Assembly (NCBI GenBank): GCA_029838195.1
Contig: JALGVJ010000010.1
Span: 1-64,000 of the forward strand
DNA from: Promethearchaeota archaeon
Lineage (GTDB): Archaea; Asgardarchaeota; Lokiarchaeia; Sigyniarchaeales; SOKP01
Direction of reading: 5' to 3'
Length of the DNA: 64,000 nucleotides
The notes under the pieces are model-generated. The model was not told where the DNA came from and made no database searches. It was given only the letters and a program-made list of their open reading frames with translations. The first letter of the stretch is position 1; each line of letters starts with the position of its first letter. Shown here in pieces: positions 32,198-43,282 of this stretch. The translations under genes and the position numbers were made by a program.

Positions 32198-33478
32198 ATG
32201 AAAATAAGAGCAATAACGTTCGGCATAAGAGTACCCTTTTTTAAAGATATTACTACTTTTGAATCCATGATTTCTAAGAGATTAACCTATCTCTCAGAAA
32301 TTCACCAGACTTTACGCACGGTATTTGAAAAAAATCATCTTGAGGTTGAGACCGTAAGAATTTGTACTCAACCAATGATTTCTAGTGAAAATAATATGAG
32401 AAGGTTTCTAAATAGAATGCAAGATGTTCACGAGTTCAACGAGAAAATAGAAATCTTACAAGAAAAATGTAATGCCCATGGATTTCACTATTTTGCTTCT
32501 TGCGCGATGTTAGCAGACCAAGTTATTAATATTAAGAAATGTGAAGCGTTTCTTACTTCTACTCTTCCCTCAACATTAAAAACCTTCGATAATTTTTTTA
32601 CTTCTTTGCAAATCAGTTCAACAGCAAATGGATTAAATTTAAAGGGATTAAAATATTGCTGTAAAATAATAAAAAGCTTGGCTCATCCCAATCCATTTAA
32701 TAATCTAAAATTTTGTGTATCCTCCAACGTACCGCCAAATACTCCCTTTTTTCCCGCCGCATATCACGCTTCGGAACATGCGAAATTTTCCCTGGCATTA
32801 GAAATGGCAGATGAAGTGGTAAAAATTTTTGAGAATTATACTTCTCTGACCTTGGTACAACAAGAGTTAAGAAAGAAATTTAATGAAATTTACAATGAAT
32901 TAATTAAAATCTGTGAAAATGGCGCTAAAAAATCGAATGTTAAATTTCATGGCATTGATTTTTCTCCTGCACCCTATCCCACCCTAGAAAAAAGCATAGG
33001 AACTGCGATTGAGAAATTAAATTTTGATCACTTTGGATGCCGAGGATCATTAATTGGAATTGCATTGATTAAAAGTTGCATTCCGAAAAAAGAAAAAGTA
33101 ATTGGATTTTCTGGTTTCATGCAACCAGTTCTTGAAGATTTTATCATTTCAAAAAGGGTAAGTGAAGGAAAAATTTCCCTTGAAGCTCTTTTATTAAATT
33201 CTGCTATATGTGGAACGGGACTGGATTGCATACCCTTACCCCATGATATATCTGAGAGAGAACTCTTTTATATATTGTTAGATCTCTGTACTCTTTCCAT
33301 ATCTTTAAATAAACCTTTAACGGCGAGATTGATGCCAATTAAAGGTAAATTATCGGGAGATGAGGTGGATTTTGATTTTGAATATTTTGCAAAATCAAAA
33401 GTCATGAACGTTCCTCGGCTGATGGATATTAAAAAAAGTGACTTGTTTTATCAAAACGATGACTTTTTCAAATTTTAG
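32198..33478 (+). CDS. DUF711 family protein
   Basis: MKIRAITFGIRVPF...; FHGIDFSPAPYPT; ICGTGLDCIPLP. Confidence 0.7.
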   Translation: MKIRAITFGIRVPFFKDITTFESMISKRLTYLSEIHQTLRTVFEKNHLEVETVRICTQPMISSENNMRRFLNRMQDVHEFNEKIEILQEKCNAHGFHYFASCAMLADQVINIKKCEAFLTSTLPSTLKTFDNFFTSLQISSTANGLNLKGLKYCCKIIKSLAHPNPFNNLKFCVSSNVPPNTPFFPAAYHASEHAKFSLALEMADEVVKIFENYTSLTLVQQELRKKFNEIYNELIKICENGAKKSNVKFHGIDFSPAPYPTLEKSIGTAIEKLNFDHFGCRGSLIGIALIKSCIPKKEKVIGFSGFMQPVLEDFIISKRVSEGKISLEALLLNSAICGTGLDCIPLPHDISERELFYILLDLCTLSISLNKPLTARLMPIKGKLSGDEVDFDFEYFAKSKVMNVPRLMDIKKSDLFYQNDDFFKF

Positions 33479-33588
33479 GAATAAAATTTTAAATCATCCT
33501 TGCTTATTTCCATGGGATTAATTTAATTATTTAAATGCGTTCATGTATAATAATAATAGAATTAATCAACTGAATTAGGGTTAAAAAA

Positions 33589-34038
33589 ATGAAAAGCAAA
33601 CCTCATTTTAAAAAGGCGGTAGATTATTTTGAAATGATTTTAGAACCAAATTTTGATGCTCCAGACTCACCTTTAGGTAAAATTAAAAAAAACATCATCA
33701 ATGCCAACAATCTTTATGAAGAAATGCTCCAAGAAATTAATAATTTAAGAGATGTTTTATTAAATTATTCAATTAAAGAGCAAGACTCCATGAGTCCAAA
33801 AGAAAAAGAATTATTTCATAAATTTATGACATTCTACGCTACGTGTCCCATTTGCAATAAAAAGAATCACCAAAACTATCTGAAAAGGTTTTATTTTAGT
33901 GATGATCCTAATATCATGCAAATTAAAAATGCGTTAATTAAACTCATGATGATGGAGCCTCAAGAATCTTGGATTCATGTAGGAATTCCATGTTGTGAGT
34001 GTCATGATAAATATTTTAAAGGAATAAATCACGAATGA
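33589..34038 (+). CDS. Uncharacterised Cys-containing (likely zinc-binding) protein
   Basis: CPICNKKNHQNYL and PCCECHDKYF. Confidence 0.55.
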   Translation: MKSKPHFKKAVDYFEMILEPNFDAPDSPLGKIKKNIINANNLYEEMLQEINNLRDVLLNYSIKEQDSMSPKEKELFHKFMTFYATCPICNKKNHQNYLKRFYFSDDPNIMQIKNALIKLMMMEPQESWIHVGIPCCECHDKYFKGINHE

Positions 34039-34057
34039 GCAGAACACGAGAATCAAT

Positions 34058-34432
34058 TCATAAATACTCAATAATTTTTCCTGCTTGAGTTATCTCATAC
34101 TTTACCTCGTCATTTTCATTTTTCTCTTTAATGCAGAGTGCTTTAACAAGAAAATCAAGGTTATATTGAAAAGTATTCTCATCAATCTCGATGCCATTCT
34201 GCTTCATATAAGCATATAAATCTCCTTTTAAAATGCTTTTCTCCCTATTCACTTTTTCTAACATTTTTCGCCGAATGGGATGATTAACGGCTTTTAAATA
34301 GAGACCATGATAATATCGTGAACCTTCCACGGTCTTAAGATATTCCTCAATATTCTCATAATTTCTAAATTCAAACTCATCTGACATCTCTTTCAAGTAA
34401 TTGAAGGATGTGCACAAATTAAATTTTTTCAT
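34058..34432 (-). CDS. Winged-helix transcriptional regulator-like protein
   Basis: NHPIRRKMLEKVNREKSILKGDLYAYMKQNGIEIDENTFQYNLDFLVKALCIK. Confidence 0.65.
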   Translation of the reverse strand: MKKFNLCTSFNYLKEMSDEFEFRNYENIEEYLKTVEGSRYYHGLYLKAVNHPIRRKMLEKVNREKSILKGDLYAYMKQNGIEIDENTFQYNLDFLVKALCIKEKNENDEVKYEITQAGKIIEYL

Positions 34433-34694
34433 GTTGTTTTTCGCATTCCTTGTAAAAAAATCAGAAGAAAATTGCTCAATTTACCCCATGATTTAATGAG
34501 ATAATGATTTTGGAATACAAATCAAGTGTTAAAAATGCATAGTAAGTTTGCTTATAGAAACGAAGATGTATAAAAATAGTGAGTGTTCCTCCTCTTTTTT
34601 ATGAATTTTCATAAAGAAAATAGGAAATTATTTTACAATTTATTTCTTATTCTTACTCGAAAATCTAATAAATTTTAGAGGTTGTCATGTTAAA

Positions 34695-35759
34695 ATGGAT
34701 ATAAATGAAATAAAAAGTTTAATTGGACCTGAAGAAGCAACGGATCTCCTAACACATAAATGCGTGGGCATTCCCAAGGATAAGATACATCTCCCTGGCC
34801 CAGATTACATCGAACGTGTCTGGGAACACTCAGATAGAAATAATCGCGTATTAAATAACATGCATAGATTATTCAATTCTTGTGGACGTTTGGCAGGAAC
34901 CGGTTATCTCTCCATTTTACCCGTGGATCAAGGCGTCGAACATTCTGCTTCCGCCAGTTTTGCCCCCAATCCTCTCTATTTTGATCCAGAAAACATTATT
35001 AAATTAGCCATTGAAGGAGGATGCAACGCCGTGGCCTCGACTCTAGGCATCCTTGGATCCGTAGCCCGACGATACGCCAGGAAAATTCCCTTTATCATGA
35101 AAATCAATCATAACGAGTTGCTGACTAAACCAGAATTATCTGACCAAACCTTATTTGCCAGTGTCGAACAAGCATTCAAGATGGGTGCTGCAGCAGTAGG
35201 AGCAACAATTTATTTTGGCTCTCCTGAAAGTAGACGCCAGATAAAAGAGGTAAGCGAAGCTTTTGAATATGCCCATGAATTAGGATTGGTCTGCATTTTA
35301 TGGTGCTATTTACGCAATAAGAAGGAGTTCATCAAAGATGGGAAAGATTATCACACGTCTAATGATTTAGAAAGCCAAGCTAACTATTTAGGTGCAACAA
35401 TTGAAGCAGATATCATCAAACAAAAAATTTCCACCACTAATAGAGGATTTTTAGAATTAAATTTCGGAAAAACGGATAAATTAGTATATGAAAAACTAGC
35501 CACGGATCATCCCTTAGAATGGAATAGGTATCAAGTAGCCAATTGTTTCATGGGAAGAGTTGGTTTAATAAATTCAGGAGGCGAATCTGGTAAGACAGAT
35601 CTAGCAGATGCCGTGAGAGCAGCAATCATTAACAAGCGAGCTGGAGGGATGGGCCTTATATTGGGCCGAAAAGCTTTCAAGAAGTCAATGACTGAAGGAA
35701 TTAAAATTCTAAATGCCGTCCAAGATGTTTACTTGAACAAGGATATAACTATCGCATGA
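34695..35759 (+). CDS. Class I fructose-bisphosphate aldolase (DhnA-type)
   Basis: [47 protein letters not shown]. Confidence 0.93.
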   Translation: MDINEIKSLIGPEEATDLLTHKCVGIPKDKIHLPGPDYIERVWEHSDRNNRVLNNMHRLFNSCGRLAGTGYLSILPVDQGVEHSASASFAPNPLYFDPENIIKLAIEGGCNAVASTLGILGSVARRYARKIPFIMKINHNELLTKPELSDQTLFASVEQAFKMGAAAVGATIYFGSPESRRQIKEVSEAFEYAHELGLVCILWCYLRNKKEFIKDGKDYHTSNDLESQANYLGATIEADIIKQKISTTNRGFLELNFGKTDKLVYEKLATDHPLEWNRYQVANCFMGRVGLINSGGESGKTDLADAVRAAIINKRAGGMGLILGRKAFKKSMTEGIKILNAVQDVYLNKDITIA

Positions 35760-36004
35760 AGTATTTAATTATTTCACATTTTATTTTTAAGATTGCTAAC
35801 GAGTATTTAATCCCATCTTTCCTCTTATTTATTTTTTAGTTCATGAAAAAGGAACTCTTTTTATCCTAATTTATTTAATAAAAGCATTAATCATTAGTTT
35901 TTATAAAAACTGGACTATGCAAATTATTAAAAGATTAGATTACATTACCTTTATAGATATAGAAAAAATAACTCAAATTTAAAATTATAATGTGAGATTG
36001 AATC

Positions 36005-36799
36005 ATGGGAAAAAATAATGATTTTTATCCTGATCCAAAAAAAAATCCTTATCGTGTTCAACCAGGATATTCTCCCTCCAAGCCATTTCCACCTCAAACT
36101 CCACCGATTCCCTCCACTTCTTCTCAACAAGGCATTAACTTTGATATTCTACGATTATGCCCTAAATGTGGGAAAATAATCAAAATTTCATATAAATTTT
36201 GTAAATTTTGTGGTTTAAACTTGAGTGAGATCCCATCGTTGAAAGATTCTGATGACATTTCCAAGCAGTTGGCTCTTACAGCAATTACCGACCCAGAGTC
36301 ATCAGTAAGAAAAGAAGCGGTTGATACATTGGGTAATTTCAAGGAGTTTTCAGTTTTAGGGGTCTTGACCCATGTACTTCTGAATGATCCTGATGAGAAT
36401 GTAAGAAAAGTTGCGGCGCACGAGCTTGGCGAGCTCGCACACCTTATTTCACTTGATCCATTGACTGCCGCGTTAAAGGATCAATCTCCTAAGGTCAGAA
36501 AGGAAGCTATTGAAGGATTGAAAAAAATTAGAGAAAAAATTAAACCCAAAGAAAAGGAAAAAGAAGAGATAAAAGAAAAAATTAAAGAAAACTCAAGTCC
36601 TACCATTTCAGAACAAAATTTTAACTCAATTCCGAAAATAATGGATGAGCCTAAAGAAATAGAACTAGAAGAAGTCCCGCTAAAAGACACGGATGAGAAT
36701 AAAAAAAGTGAAAATAATCTCGATTTGGAACCAATTGGCGGGGAAAAAGAGACCAAATTGAAAGAAAAAGACGTAGATGAATTACTTGATGAGATATAA
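36005..36799 (+). CDS. Zinc-ribbon plus HEAT-repeat protein
   Basis: LCPKCGKIIKISYKFCKFCGLNL; DPESSVRKEAVDTLGNF, DPDENVRKVAAHELGEL. Confidence 0.8.
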   Translation: MGKNNDFYPDPKKNPYRVQPGYSPSKPFPPQTPPIPSTSSQQGINFDILRLCPKCGKIIKISYKFCKFCGLNLSEIPSLKDSDDISKQLALTAITDPESSVRKEAVDTLGNFKEFSVLGVLTHVLLNDPDENVRKVAAHELGELAHLISLDPLTAALKDQSPKVRKEAIEGLKKIREKIKPKEKEKEEIKEKIKENSSPTISEQNFNSIPKIMDEPKEIELEEVPLKDTDENKKSENNLDLEPIGGEKETKLKEKDVDELLDEI

Positions 36800-36876
36800 T
36801 TAAATTTTAATGTTCTTTAATAATTCCCTCAAATTATTACCTCAAATTATTATACAATTTTTTCAGAGAAAATAAT

Positions 36877-36904
36877 GAACCATCAATTTTGGTGATGATG
36901 GCTC
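36877..36904. terminator. Possible bidirectional hairpin between convergent genes
   Basis: GAACCATCA / TGATGGCTC, 9-bp stem with one mismatch, 10-nt loop, between convergent CDS. Confidence 0.35.
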
Positions 36905-36928
36905 TTATTTTCATGAAAAATAGTGATT

Positions 36929-38101
36929 CTATGCTTTAGGGATTTCTGGTAATTTTCTTTTTTTAGGAGTGCCTACTCTTTCTTTCTCTTTCTCATTCTT
37001 GAGCACGTTTTCAATAATCTCAATAATCTCGCCTTTTTTTGCTTTGGTAGGCAATTCAATCTTCCTTTCTTTTGCGAAAAGCTTGAGCTCTTTTACTGTC
37101 ATGGGACTAAGATCAAGAGAATTCTTATTGTCGTTTTTAGAATCTCCATTATCCGATGAAGTGGTATCTTTATCACTTACTTTTTCCCTAGTAATTATTT
37201 CGACCGCTTCTACGATGCCTTTATCATCATTAAAATACACGCGAAATAAATGATCATCCAATTCTACCATGTTTTTTGGAAGTGTTTTTAAAGGTTCCCA
37301 TTCCGTTTCTTCCACGTCTTTACCGAACACGTTTACTTTTTTGAAAACAGGAGCATAAAGCTGGTTTCCTAAAATTAAATTTTGTCGCTTATGGTTTTGA
37401 GGAATCTCCGATTTAAGAATCCGGTCTAAAAGCCGTTTTTTATCTTCTTCAAAGAGACCCCCAAAATTCTTACTTTCCTTTCCCGTCGGATAAGGGATGT
37501 ACGTGCGGGTAGGAGGAGGGGTAGTGCGAGCAGGAGAAGGTTTCTTACGCTCCATTGGAGTAATGTTTTTTTTAGAAATTGATATATCTTGCAAGGCTGA
37601 CACATCGATCTTTTGACCCGTCTTCTTCTCTATTTCTTGAAGTGCTGGCGAAAAATATGGCTCAGATTCAGCCTTACCACCGATCTCTTTTGATTCAACG
37701 ACTTTTCCTAAAGCCTCTCCCCGTTCCTTTTCGATGTTGCGAACATATCTCATATCTGCCAGTCGTTCTGTTACTTCCATCGACTTGAGACCAAATGCCC
37801 TTAAAAATTCTTCAACTTCATCTCCTTGGTCCACACTAACGATTTTACACCTATGAAACGCAGCCTCTTTTACTAACTCCTCTTGTAGAGCACTCGCAAT
37901 CCTTGAACTGATGAATCTTTTTCTTACGGGAGATTTTGCTCCTTTCCAAATATAAATTCTTCTGAGTTCTTCCTTCACGATTATAAAAACTTCTTCAGGA
38001 TGTAATATATTTTCTAATTCTTCTTCCGATACGGCTAATCGCACTCTCTCGCCTGTTTCTGAAATGCCAAATACCATGAAATAATCGTACGAGTCGGACA
38101 T
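36929..38101 (-). CDS. Gelsolin-like domain protein with C-terminal SAP-like domain
   Basis: VFIIVKEELRRIYIWKGAKSPVRKRFISSRIASALQEELVKEAAFHRCKIVSVDQGDEVEEFLRAFG; C-terminal MTVKELKLFAKERKIELPTKAKKGEIIEII. Confidence 0.7.
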   Translation of the reverse strand: MSDSYDYFMVFGISETGERVRLAVSEEELENILHPEEVFIIVKEELRRIYIWKGAKSPVRKRFISSRIASALQEELVKEAAFHRCKIVSVDQGDEVEEFLRAFGLKSMEVTERLADMRYVRNIEKERGEALGKVVESKEIGGKAESEPYFSPALQEIEKKTGQKIDVSALQDISISKKNITPMERKKPSPARTTPPPTRTYIPYPTGKESKNFGGLFEEDKKRLLDRILKSEIPQNHKRQNLILGNQLYAPVFKKVNVFGKDVEETEWEPLKTLPKNMVELDDHLFRVYFNDDKGIVEAVEIITREKVSDKDTTSSDNGDSKNDNKNSLDLSPMTVKELKLFAKERKIELPTKAKKGEIIEIIENVLKNEKEKERVGTPKKRKLPEIPKA

Positions 38102-38283
38102 GTTCTTCTTTTAATCTAGCATTTGTAATATTAATAATTTCACTCCATTCAGGTTTTTATTAAACTGCTTAATAGAGATTTTTACTTATTTTATATCATT
38201 ACAATAATTTTTTAAAAATTTATATTTATCTGAAAAAAAAGATCGTTAAAAAAATTCAATTTAAATTAGAAAATATTACAATT

Positions 38284-38964
38284 CTATTTTGTATCATGAA
38301 GTACGTTGTCTATGGAAAGTACAAAGCCCAAAAGAATTCTGCGGTCGGTTTCATTATCCAAAATTCTAAGTGCATACGTATCTTTAAAGTCAAATATCCC
38401 TCCTAAAAAGATATCTCTCCATTTATCAGCTTTTTCTATTTCTGCGACGATTTTTCCCGTAGATAAATCCTTGATCTTAAAAGAAAAACCCATGAAATTA
38501 CCTTGTGCCTCATACCATTCGTTTCCTTCCGGATCTTCCAAATAAAATTTCGGTCTGAAAAAGGATAATATTTTTTTCTTAATACGAGCAATAAGATTCC
38601 CTTCAGCGTCTTTTAAATCTTGAGCTCCTCGCGCAGATATGATTTTTGCATGTATGGACGCAGCAACTGTACCATCGAGTTCTAATAATTCCACTTTCTT
38701 TCGAATACTAAAGATTTTTCTTTTCATTTTTCCAATGACTTGGTTGTTCTCATCTAGAATATCTCCACTTCCCCAGTCCCAATATTTTTCCTTCAAGATG
38801 TAATAATTTCTATTCAGGGAAAACAAGCCTTCTTGGGGAGAAATTTGGCTTGGTTTCGGACTAGCTTGCGGGGGCGTTGTACCACCTTTTAATTGGGCAC
38901 CACATTGTTCGCAAAAATTTTGATCAGCGGAGCGCAGTTTTGCGCCACATGACGGACAGAACAA
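38284..38964 (-). CDS. Zinc ribbon + LURP-one/scramblase-like (Tubby-fold) protein
   Basis: FCPSCGAKLRSADQNFCEQCGAQL; NYYILKEKYWDWGSGDILDENNQVIGKMKRKIFSIRKKVELLELDG... Confidence 0.7.
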   Translation of the reverse strand: MFCPSCGAKLRSADQNFCEQCGAQLKGGTTPPQASPKPSQISPQEGLFSLNRNYYILKEKYWDWGSGDILDENNQVIGKMKRKIFSIRKKVELLELDGTVAASIHAKIISARGAQDLKDAEGNLIARIKKKILSFFRPKFYLEDPEGNEWYEAQGNFMGFSFKIKDLSTGKIVAEIEKADKWRDIFLGGIFDFKDTYALRILDNETDRRILLGFVLSIDNVLHDTK

Positions 38965-39225
38965 TTGTAATCAACTCTTTACAATAATATTTATTAATAA
39001 ATTAAAGAAATTATACTCTTAAATTATTTTGTACTTAAAAAATAAATGCAGTTTTTTGGATAATACTATTTATTAATGAATTTGAGGGGTATTTTTGATT
39101 TGTCTCATCATATTATTAAATTAGAGTCCATCTTTAATACTGATGGAATGAAAACAAAAGGTTATTTTATTTACGAGCAATACTTTTAATTATGAGCATG
39201 ATGTAATGGATCGTGAATATTAAAA

Positions 39226-40017
39226 ATGGCTAGCATGAACGATTTATTAAAATTAAAGGATTACGTGACGTTGACCGGAACGACATTAGGAGTTATAGCT
39301 CTCATCATTGGGGCGTCTGGAGGAAGAGAAAGCATTTCTTTGGCATTTTTTCTGCTCGTCATTACCCTAGGAACGGATTTATTAGATGGGTGGATTGCTC
39401 GTAAGATGAATACGGTCAATGAAATTGGGATTCAACTTGATTCCTTGAGCGATTCTCTTACTTTTGGAATAGCGCCAGGAATTTTGATTTTTATAGCATT
39501 TCAGAGGGGAGAATTATTTGATCTCATTCTTATAGTGGGATGCATTTGTTTTGTTTTAGGAGCGATATTGAGGTTAGCAAGGTTTAATATTTCAAAAACA
39601 CCGGGATACGTGGGTGTTCCCGTACCCATAACTGCCTTGATGATAATTTGCTTTTTTTATAGTAATTTTTTCTATTTTCTTGCCATGATTAGTGAGAATC
39701 CTAGTGAATCTGTGCCTTCCTTTCCTCTTATTTCTTATTATATTCTTCCCTTCTTGCTCATATTGATGGGTTGGTTAAATATTACCACGCGCGTTAAATT
39801 TGGAAAGAAAGGAAAGGAAATTTATATATTGTTTTTAGTGGGAGCTCCATTAGCACCTATATTAGGAATAATTGGCTTGTTAAGGCCAGGACCTGCAATT
39901 TCTTTAATAATTTCTGGATTCTTTTTCGGTTCCTTAATAATACAATTTGGTATTATTATAAAGGGTTTACTTAAAAAAAAACCAGAAAAAGAGTTATCTG
40001 AAAAAATCAAAGAGTAA
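39226..40017 (+). CDS. CDP-alcohol phosphatidyltransferase (archaetidylserine synthase-like)
   Basis: DGWIARKMNTVNEIGIQLDSLSD = DGx2ARx8Gx3Dx3D; multiple TM segments. Confidence 0.9.
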   Translation: MASMNDLLKLKDYVTLTGTTLGVIALIIGASGGRESISLAFFLLVITLGTDLLDGWIARKMNTVNEIGIQLDSLSDSLTFGIAPGILIFIAFQRGELFDLILIVGCICFVLGAILRLARFNISKTPGYVGVPVPITALMIICFFYSNFFYFLAMISENPSESVPSFPLISYYILPFLLILMGWLNITTRVKFGKKGKEIYILFLVGAPLAPILGIIGLLRPGPAISLIISGFFFGSLIIQFGIIIKGLLKKKPEKELSEKIKE

Positions 40018-40023
40018 GGGATT

Positions 40024-41529
40024 CTATTGAATGTTCAATTTTTTTTTCCATTGTTCTATATTAGAGATGATGAGTTCAATATCTTCTTCATTTAGTTGTG
40101 TTTCTGATCCTTTAAATTGATTGATGATCCGACCGATCTGGTGGAGCGTGACAGAGAATCCTTTTTCTTCCAAAATTTTATCAGCAATTCCTTGTAATTG
40201 TCTACTAAAATCATTACTTTTTAAGTTTTTTAGATTCTTAACTAAATTATTAAACATCATCCCGATAGATTCTGGTTCTTTTTTTACTTCTGTTTTAGGT
40301 ACTTCTTTTTCAACTAAAACTAAATCATGGGAACTGACACTGGGTTTCAAGGGAGGCGGCGGTTCTTCCTTTTTTAGAGCCTCTAACTTTTTAACCGTAG
40401 GACGAGGCGCTGAAAATTTGATGGAGGCTGGTTTTACTTTAGCTTCTGGTCTCTCTTTTTTTGGGGGAATATGTGGTCTTTCAATCTCTTCTTTTTGAAG
40501 GGTTGGTACTTCCTCCTTTTTTAGCGGCACTTTTTTACTCGTTAATTTTCTCAGGTAATCCGAGAGCAGGAGTGTTATTGGTTCATTCAATCCAATTATA
40601 TCTTTTATTGATTTATCTAATAATGAAGACATCGTGGAAAGTATTCCTTGTTTCAAGGTTTTGATGTTTTTCTCGTCCGTTTCCTCATGTGATTTCAGAA
40701 GAGAACTGATGCGATTCAATTTTAATTCGAAATCATTCAATAGATTTAACAAGATTAATTTCAAATCTGTTTGATATTGTACGGATTGCACGAGTAACTG
40801 TTCAAACGTGCCTTTATTCCGTTCGTTCTCTACTGCAATCTTGATTTGCTGCGCATTATTTACCAAGATTTCATTAAATTTAATTTTTAATTGTTGTTCC
40901 ACTTCATTCAAGAAATCTTCTTTATTTTTTTTTAAGTCATGATGATTCATAAGGGTACTAATGATAGATCTCAAATCAGTAATCGTTTGATCTATGGTTT
41001 TACTTGATGGTTTAAGATGTCCCGTGATGGTTTTTACTAATTGTTCTTGTTGATTTTTCATTTGAGTATTAAGTTGATTTAGTTTTACCACCAAATCATC
41101 CACGTCTTTTTTTTGAACAATACTGAGAGATTCATAATCCTTAAAAATTTCGGTGAAAGGTTGGTGGAGAGTCTCATTTTTTTCAGCTTCATGGCTATCT
41201 ATGATTTTTTGGAAAGATTTATCAAAATGTTCCATTATTCGGGAATGAATCGAGGAAAGGTTTGAAGCAATGTTCTTATAATATTTATTGATTAACTCGA
41301 GAGGAGGATTAGGCATGAACACTTCGGGGCGAGAATGGTCGTCTCCTTTAATAGGAACTAGAAGATTATTATCCATTAATTCTTCAATAACAGAGTTGAA
41401 TTGTTCTTCTGGTAAATCCGGGAGATATTTTTTTAAATCTCCTTGTTTTAATGAAGGTAATCCAATAATCCGAGAGTATAAGTTTATCCCCTCTTTTGAA
41501 ATTCGGGAATTTTTTAAAAATTCTTCCAT
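40024..41529 (-). CDS. Winged-helix-like N-terminus plus coiled-coil protein
   Basis: N-terminal helical region RISKEGINLYSRIIGLPSLKQGDLKKYLPDLPEEQFNSVIEELMDNNLL; long coiled coil; Pro/Lys-rich linker. Confidence 0.55.
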   Translation of the reverse strand: MEEFLKNSRISKEGINLYSRIIGLPSLKQGDLKKYLPDLPEEQFNSVIEELMDNNLLVPIKGDDHSRPEVFMPNPPLELINKYYKNIASNLSSIHSRIMEHFDKSFQKIIDSHEAEKNETLHQPFTEIFKDYESLSIVQKKDVDDLVVKLNQLNTQMKNQQEQLVKTITGHLKPSSKTIDQTITDLRSIISTLMNHHDLKKNKEDFLNEVEQQLKIKFNEILVNNAQQIKIAVENERNKGTFEQLLVQSVQYQTDLKLILLNLLNDFELKLNRISSLLKSHEETDEKNIKTLKQGILSTMSSLLDKSIKDIIGLNEPITLLLSDYLRKLTSKKVPLKKEEVPTLQKEEIERPHIPPKKERPEAKVKPASIKFSAPRPTVKKLEALKKEEPPPPLKPSVSSHDLVLVEKEVPKTEVKKEPESIGMMFNNLVKNLKNLKSNDFSRQLQGIADKILEEKGFSVTLHQIGRIINQFKGSETQLNEEDIELIISNIEQWKKKLNIQ

Positions 41530-41668
41530 TCAAGATCTTCTCATGGTTAAATGACTTTAATTAAGTACTTAAATGTCAATTAATAATAATAAATCTATCG
41601 TACCCCCCATTAAATATATCTTATCTTAGTACTTATTTTATTTATAAACTATATGCAATGATTTTTAT

Positions 41669-43063
41669 ATGCGTGGTCATTTAGAAGACGTGTTTTTTTA
41701 TTTGGATTTATCTAAAGAATTATTGAAGAAAAAGGATATCAAAAAAGCAATTAAATTCTATATTGAAGAAAAGAATAAAACAAGTAATCTAGGGCTATAT
41801 GGTATTTTTTTGTTCCAAAAGGATGGTAATCCTGTATTTATAACTAATAAAAGAGATCCAGAAGTACTGTTGAATGCCATTGAAGAAAATTGGAAAAATA
41901 GATTCACGGAACAGAGTTATTTTGAAAATGGCTTATTCTATATCTTTTCTTATATCGCAGAAACCATTCGAGAGCAATCCAAGTTTAATCGTGTTATTAT
42001 AATCACGGACACACCCAGCGATTTAAATGAGGAATACCAAGAAGCCTTGTTTAATTTAGTGGCTAAAATACGATTATTCCCGACCTTCGTCGATATTATT
42101 CGTGTCTCTGAAAAAAATCAAAGATTGTTCAAAGATGACGTGAAATTGAACATGCTAGCAAGGGATACAAAAGGAGGCATCTTTTATGTTCATGATAAAA
42201 ACGAATTTTTTGCCACTATGAAAAAATTAGTAAAGAACAAACAACTCATCTCAACTTTCGCCAGTGAACCTGATAAAATCGAAATCACAAAAGAGGATTA
42301 TGTTTTCTATAGTAAATTAGCTAAAAAATTGAGTCTTATAGATCCTCAAGAAGAAGCGGATTGCTTTTTCTGTCATGATACTGTTTGTCCTATTTGCGAA
42401 AACGTAGAAGATATTCCTTTAAAATGCCCTGATTGCAAAACAACTTTTCATAATTGCTGTATCATTAATCATGCCCTTCATCATAATATTGGCATTCCAA
42501 ATATCTTTCGTTGCCCGAATCCTAATTGTGACGTGCTCTTGCAGGTCAGGGCTGAAGAATTTATGGAACTTTCAGATACAACAAAGACCCCAACCTCCAT
42601 CGATGAATATCTTGAAGGCGAACAAGGTGAAAACATGATTCCTCAAGATGAATCACGGCCTTCTCTTCACTTCGATAACTCCTTAAAAGTTGAAAAATGG
42701 GTGAAGAGTGAAGAAGAAGAAACTAACACTCTTAGTATCGAAAATAGCCATGAAGAAACCTTAAAAGCTGATGTGATACAAGAAAGACATATCAGAATAG
42801 GTGGATTTTTTGGACCCGTTTTCAAGGTGAAAAAAATTGGAGATAAAATCATTTATGAACGCGCAAGTCAAACTAATAAGAATGAGTCAAAAGCCATGAT
42901 GAGAGACATCTCATCTCCAAGATCGACTTATTGGAGTCCTTCGAGAGATAAAACACGTGAAAACCGAACTAAAGTCGTGATATGTTCCGTCTGTGGAACT
43001 CAAGTCAAAATGAAAAATGAAGGCCAAAAATTTTGCCCTACTTGTGGTGAAAAACTTTTCTAA
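41669..43063 (+). CDS. vWA-like + RING-like zinc module + C-terminal zinc ribbon protein (paralogue 1)
   Basis: vWA-like region with NRVIIITDTPSDLNEEY and LARDTKGGIFYVHDKNEFF; CFFCHDTVCPICENVEDIPLKCPDCKTTFHNCCIINHALHHNIGIPNIFRCPNPNC; C-terminal CSVCGTQVKMKNEGQKFCPTCGEKLF. Confidence 0.7.
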   Translation: MRGHLEDVFFYLDLSKELLKKKDIKKAIKFYIEEKNKTSNLGLYGIFLFQKDGNPVFITNKRDPEVLLNAIEENWKNRFTEQSYFENGLFYIFSYIAETIREQSKFNRVIIITDTPSDLNEEYQEALFNLVAKIRLFPTFVDIIRVSEKNQRLFKDDVKLNMLARDTKGGIFYVHDKNEFFATMKKLVKNKQLISTFASEPDKIEITKEDYVFYSKLAKKLSLIDPQEEADCFFCHDTVCPICENVEDIPLKCPDCKTTFHNCCIINHALHHNIGIPNIFRCPNPNCDVLLQVRAEEFMELSDTTKTPTSIDEYLEGEQGENMIPQDESRPSLHFDNSLKVEKWVKSEEEETNTLSIENSHEETLKADVIQERHIRIGGFFGPVFKVKKIGDKIIYERASQTNKNESKAMMRDISSPRSTYWSPSRDKTRENRTKVVICSVCGTQVKMKNEGQKFCPTCGEKLF

Positions 43064-43282
43064 ATTTAAATTTTTATTGAGTATAACATTGGAAACAACC
43101 ATGCTTCAAATCTTATTTATTGTATTTTTTTCTAGAGCTTCAATTTAACTTTCTCTCTTAATTTCTTTTCCTTATAATGTATTATTCGTAAAAAAAATTT
43201 TTTGATGGCTTAAAAATAAATAGCTAATTTCCCTTATTCATATTATAGATTTTAGAATATTTCGCATCTTAAAGAAACCATC

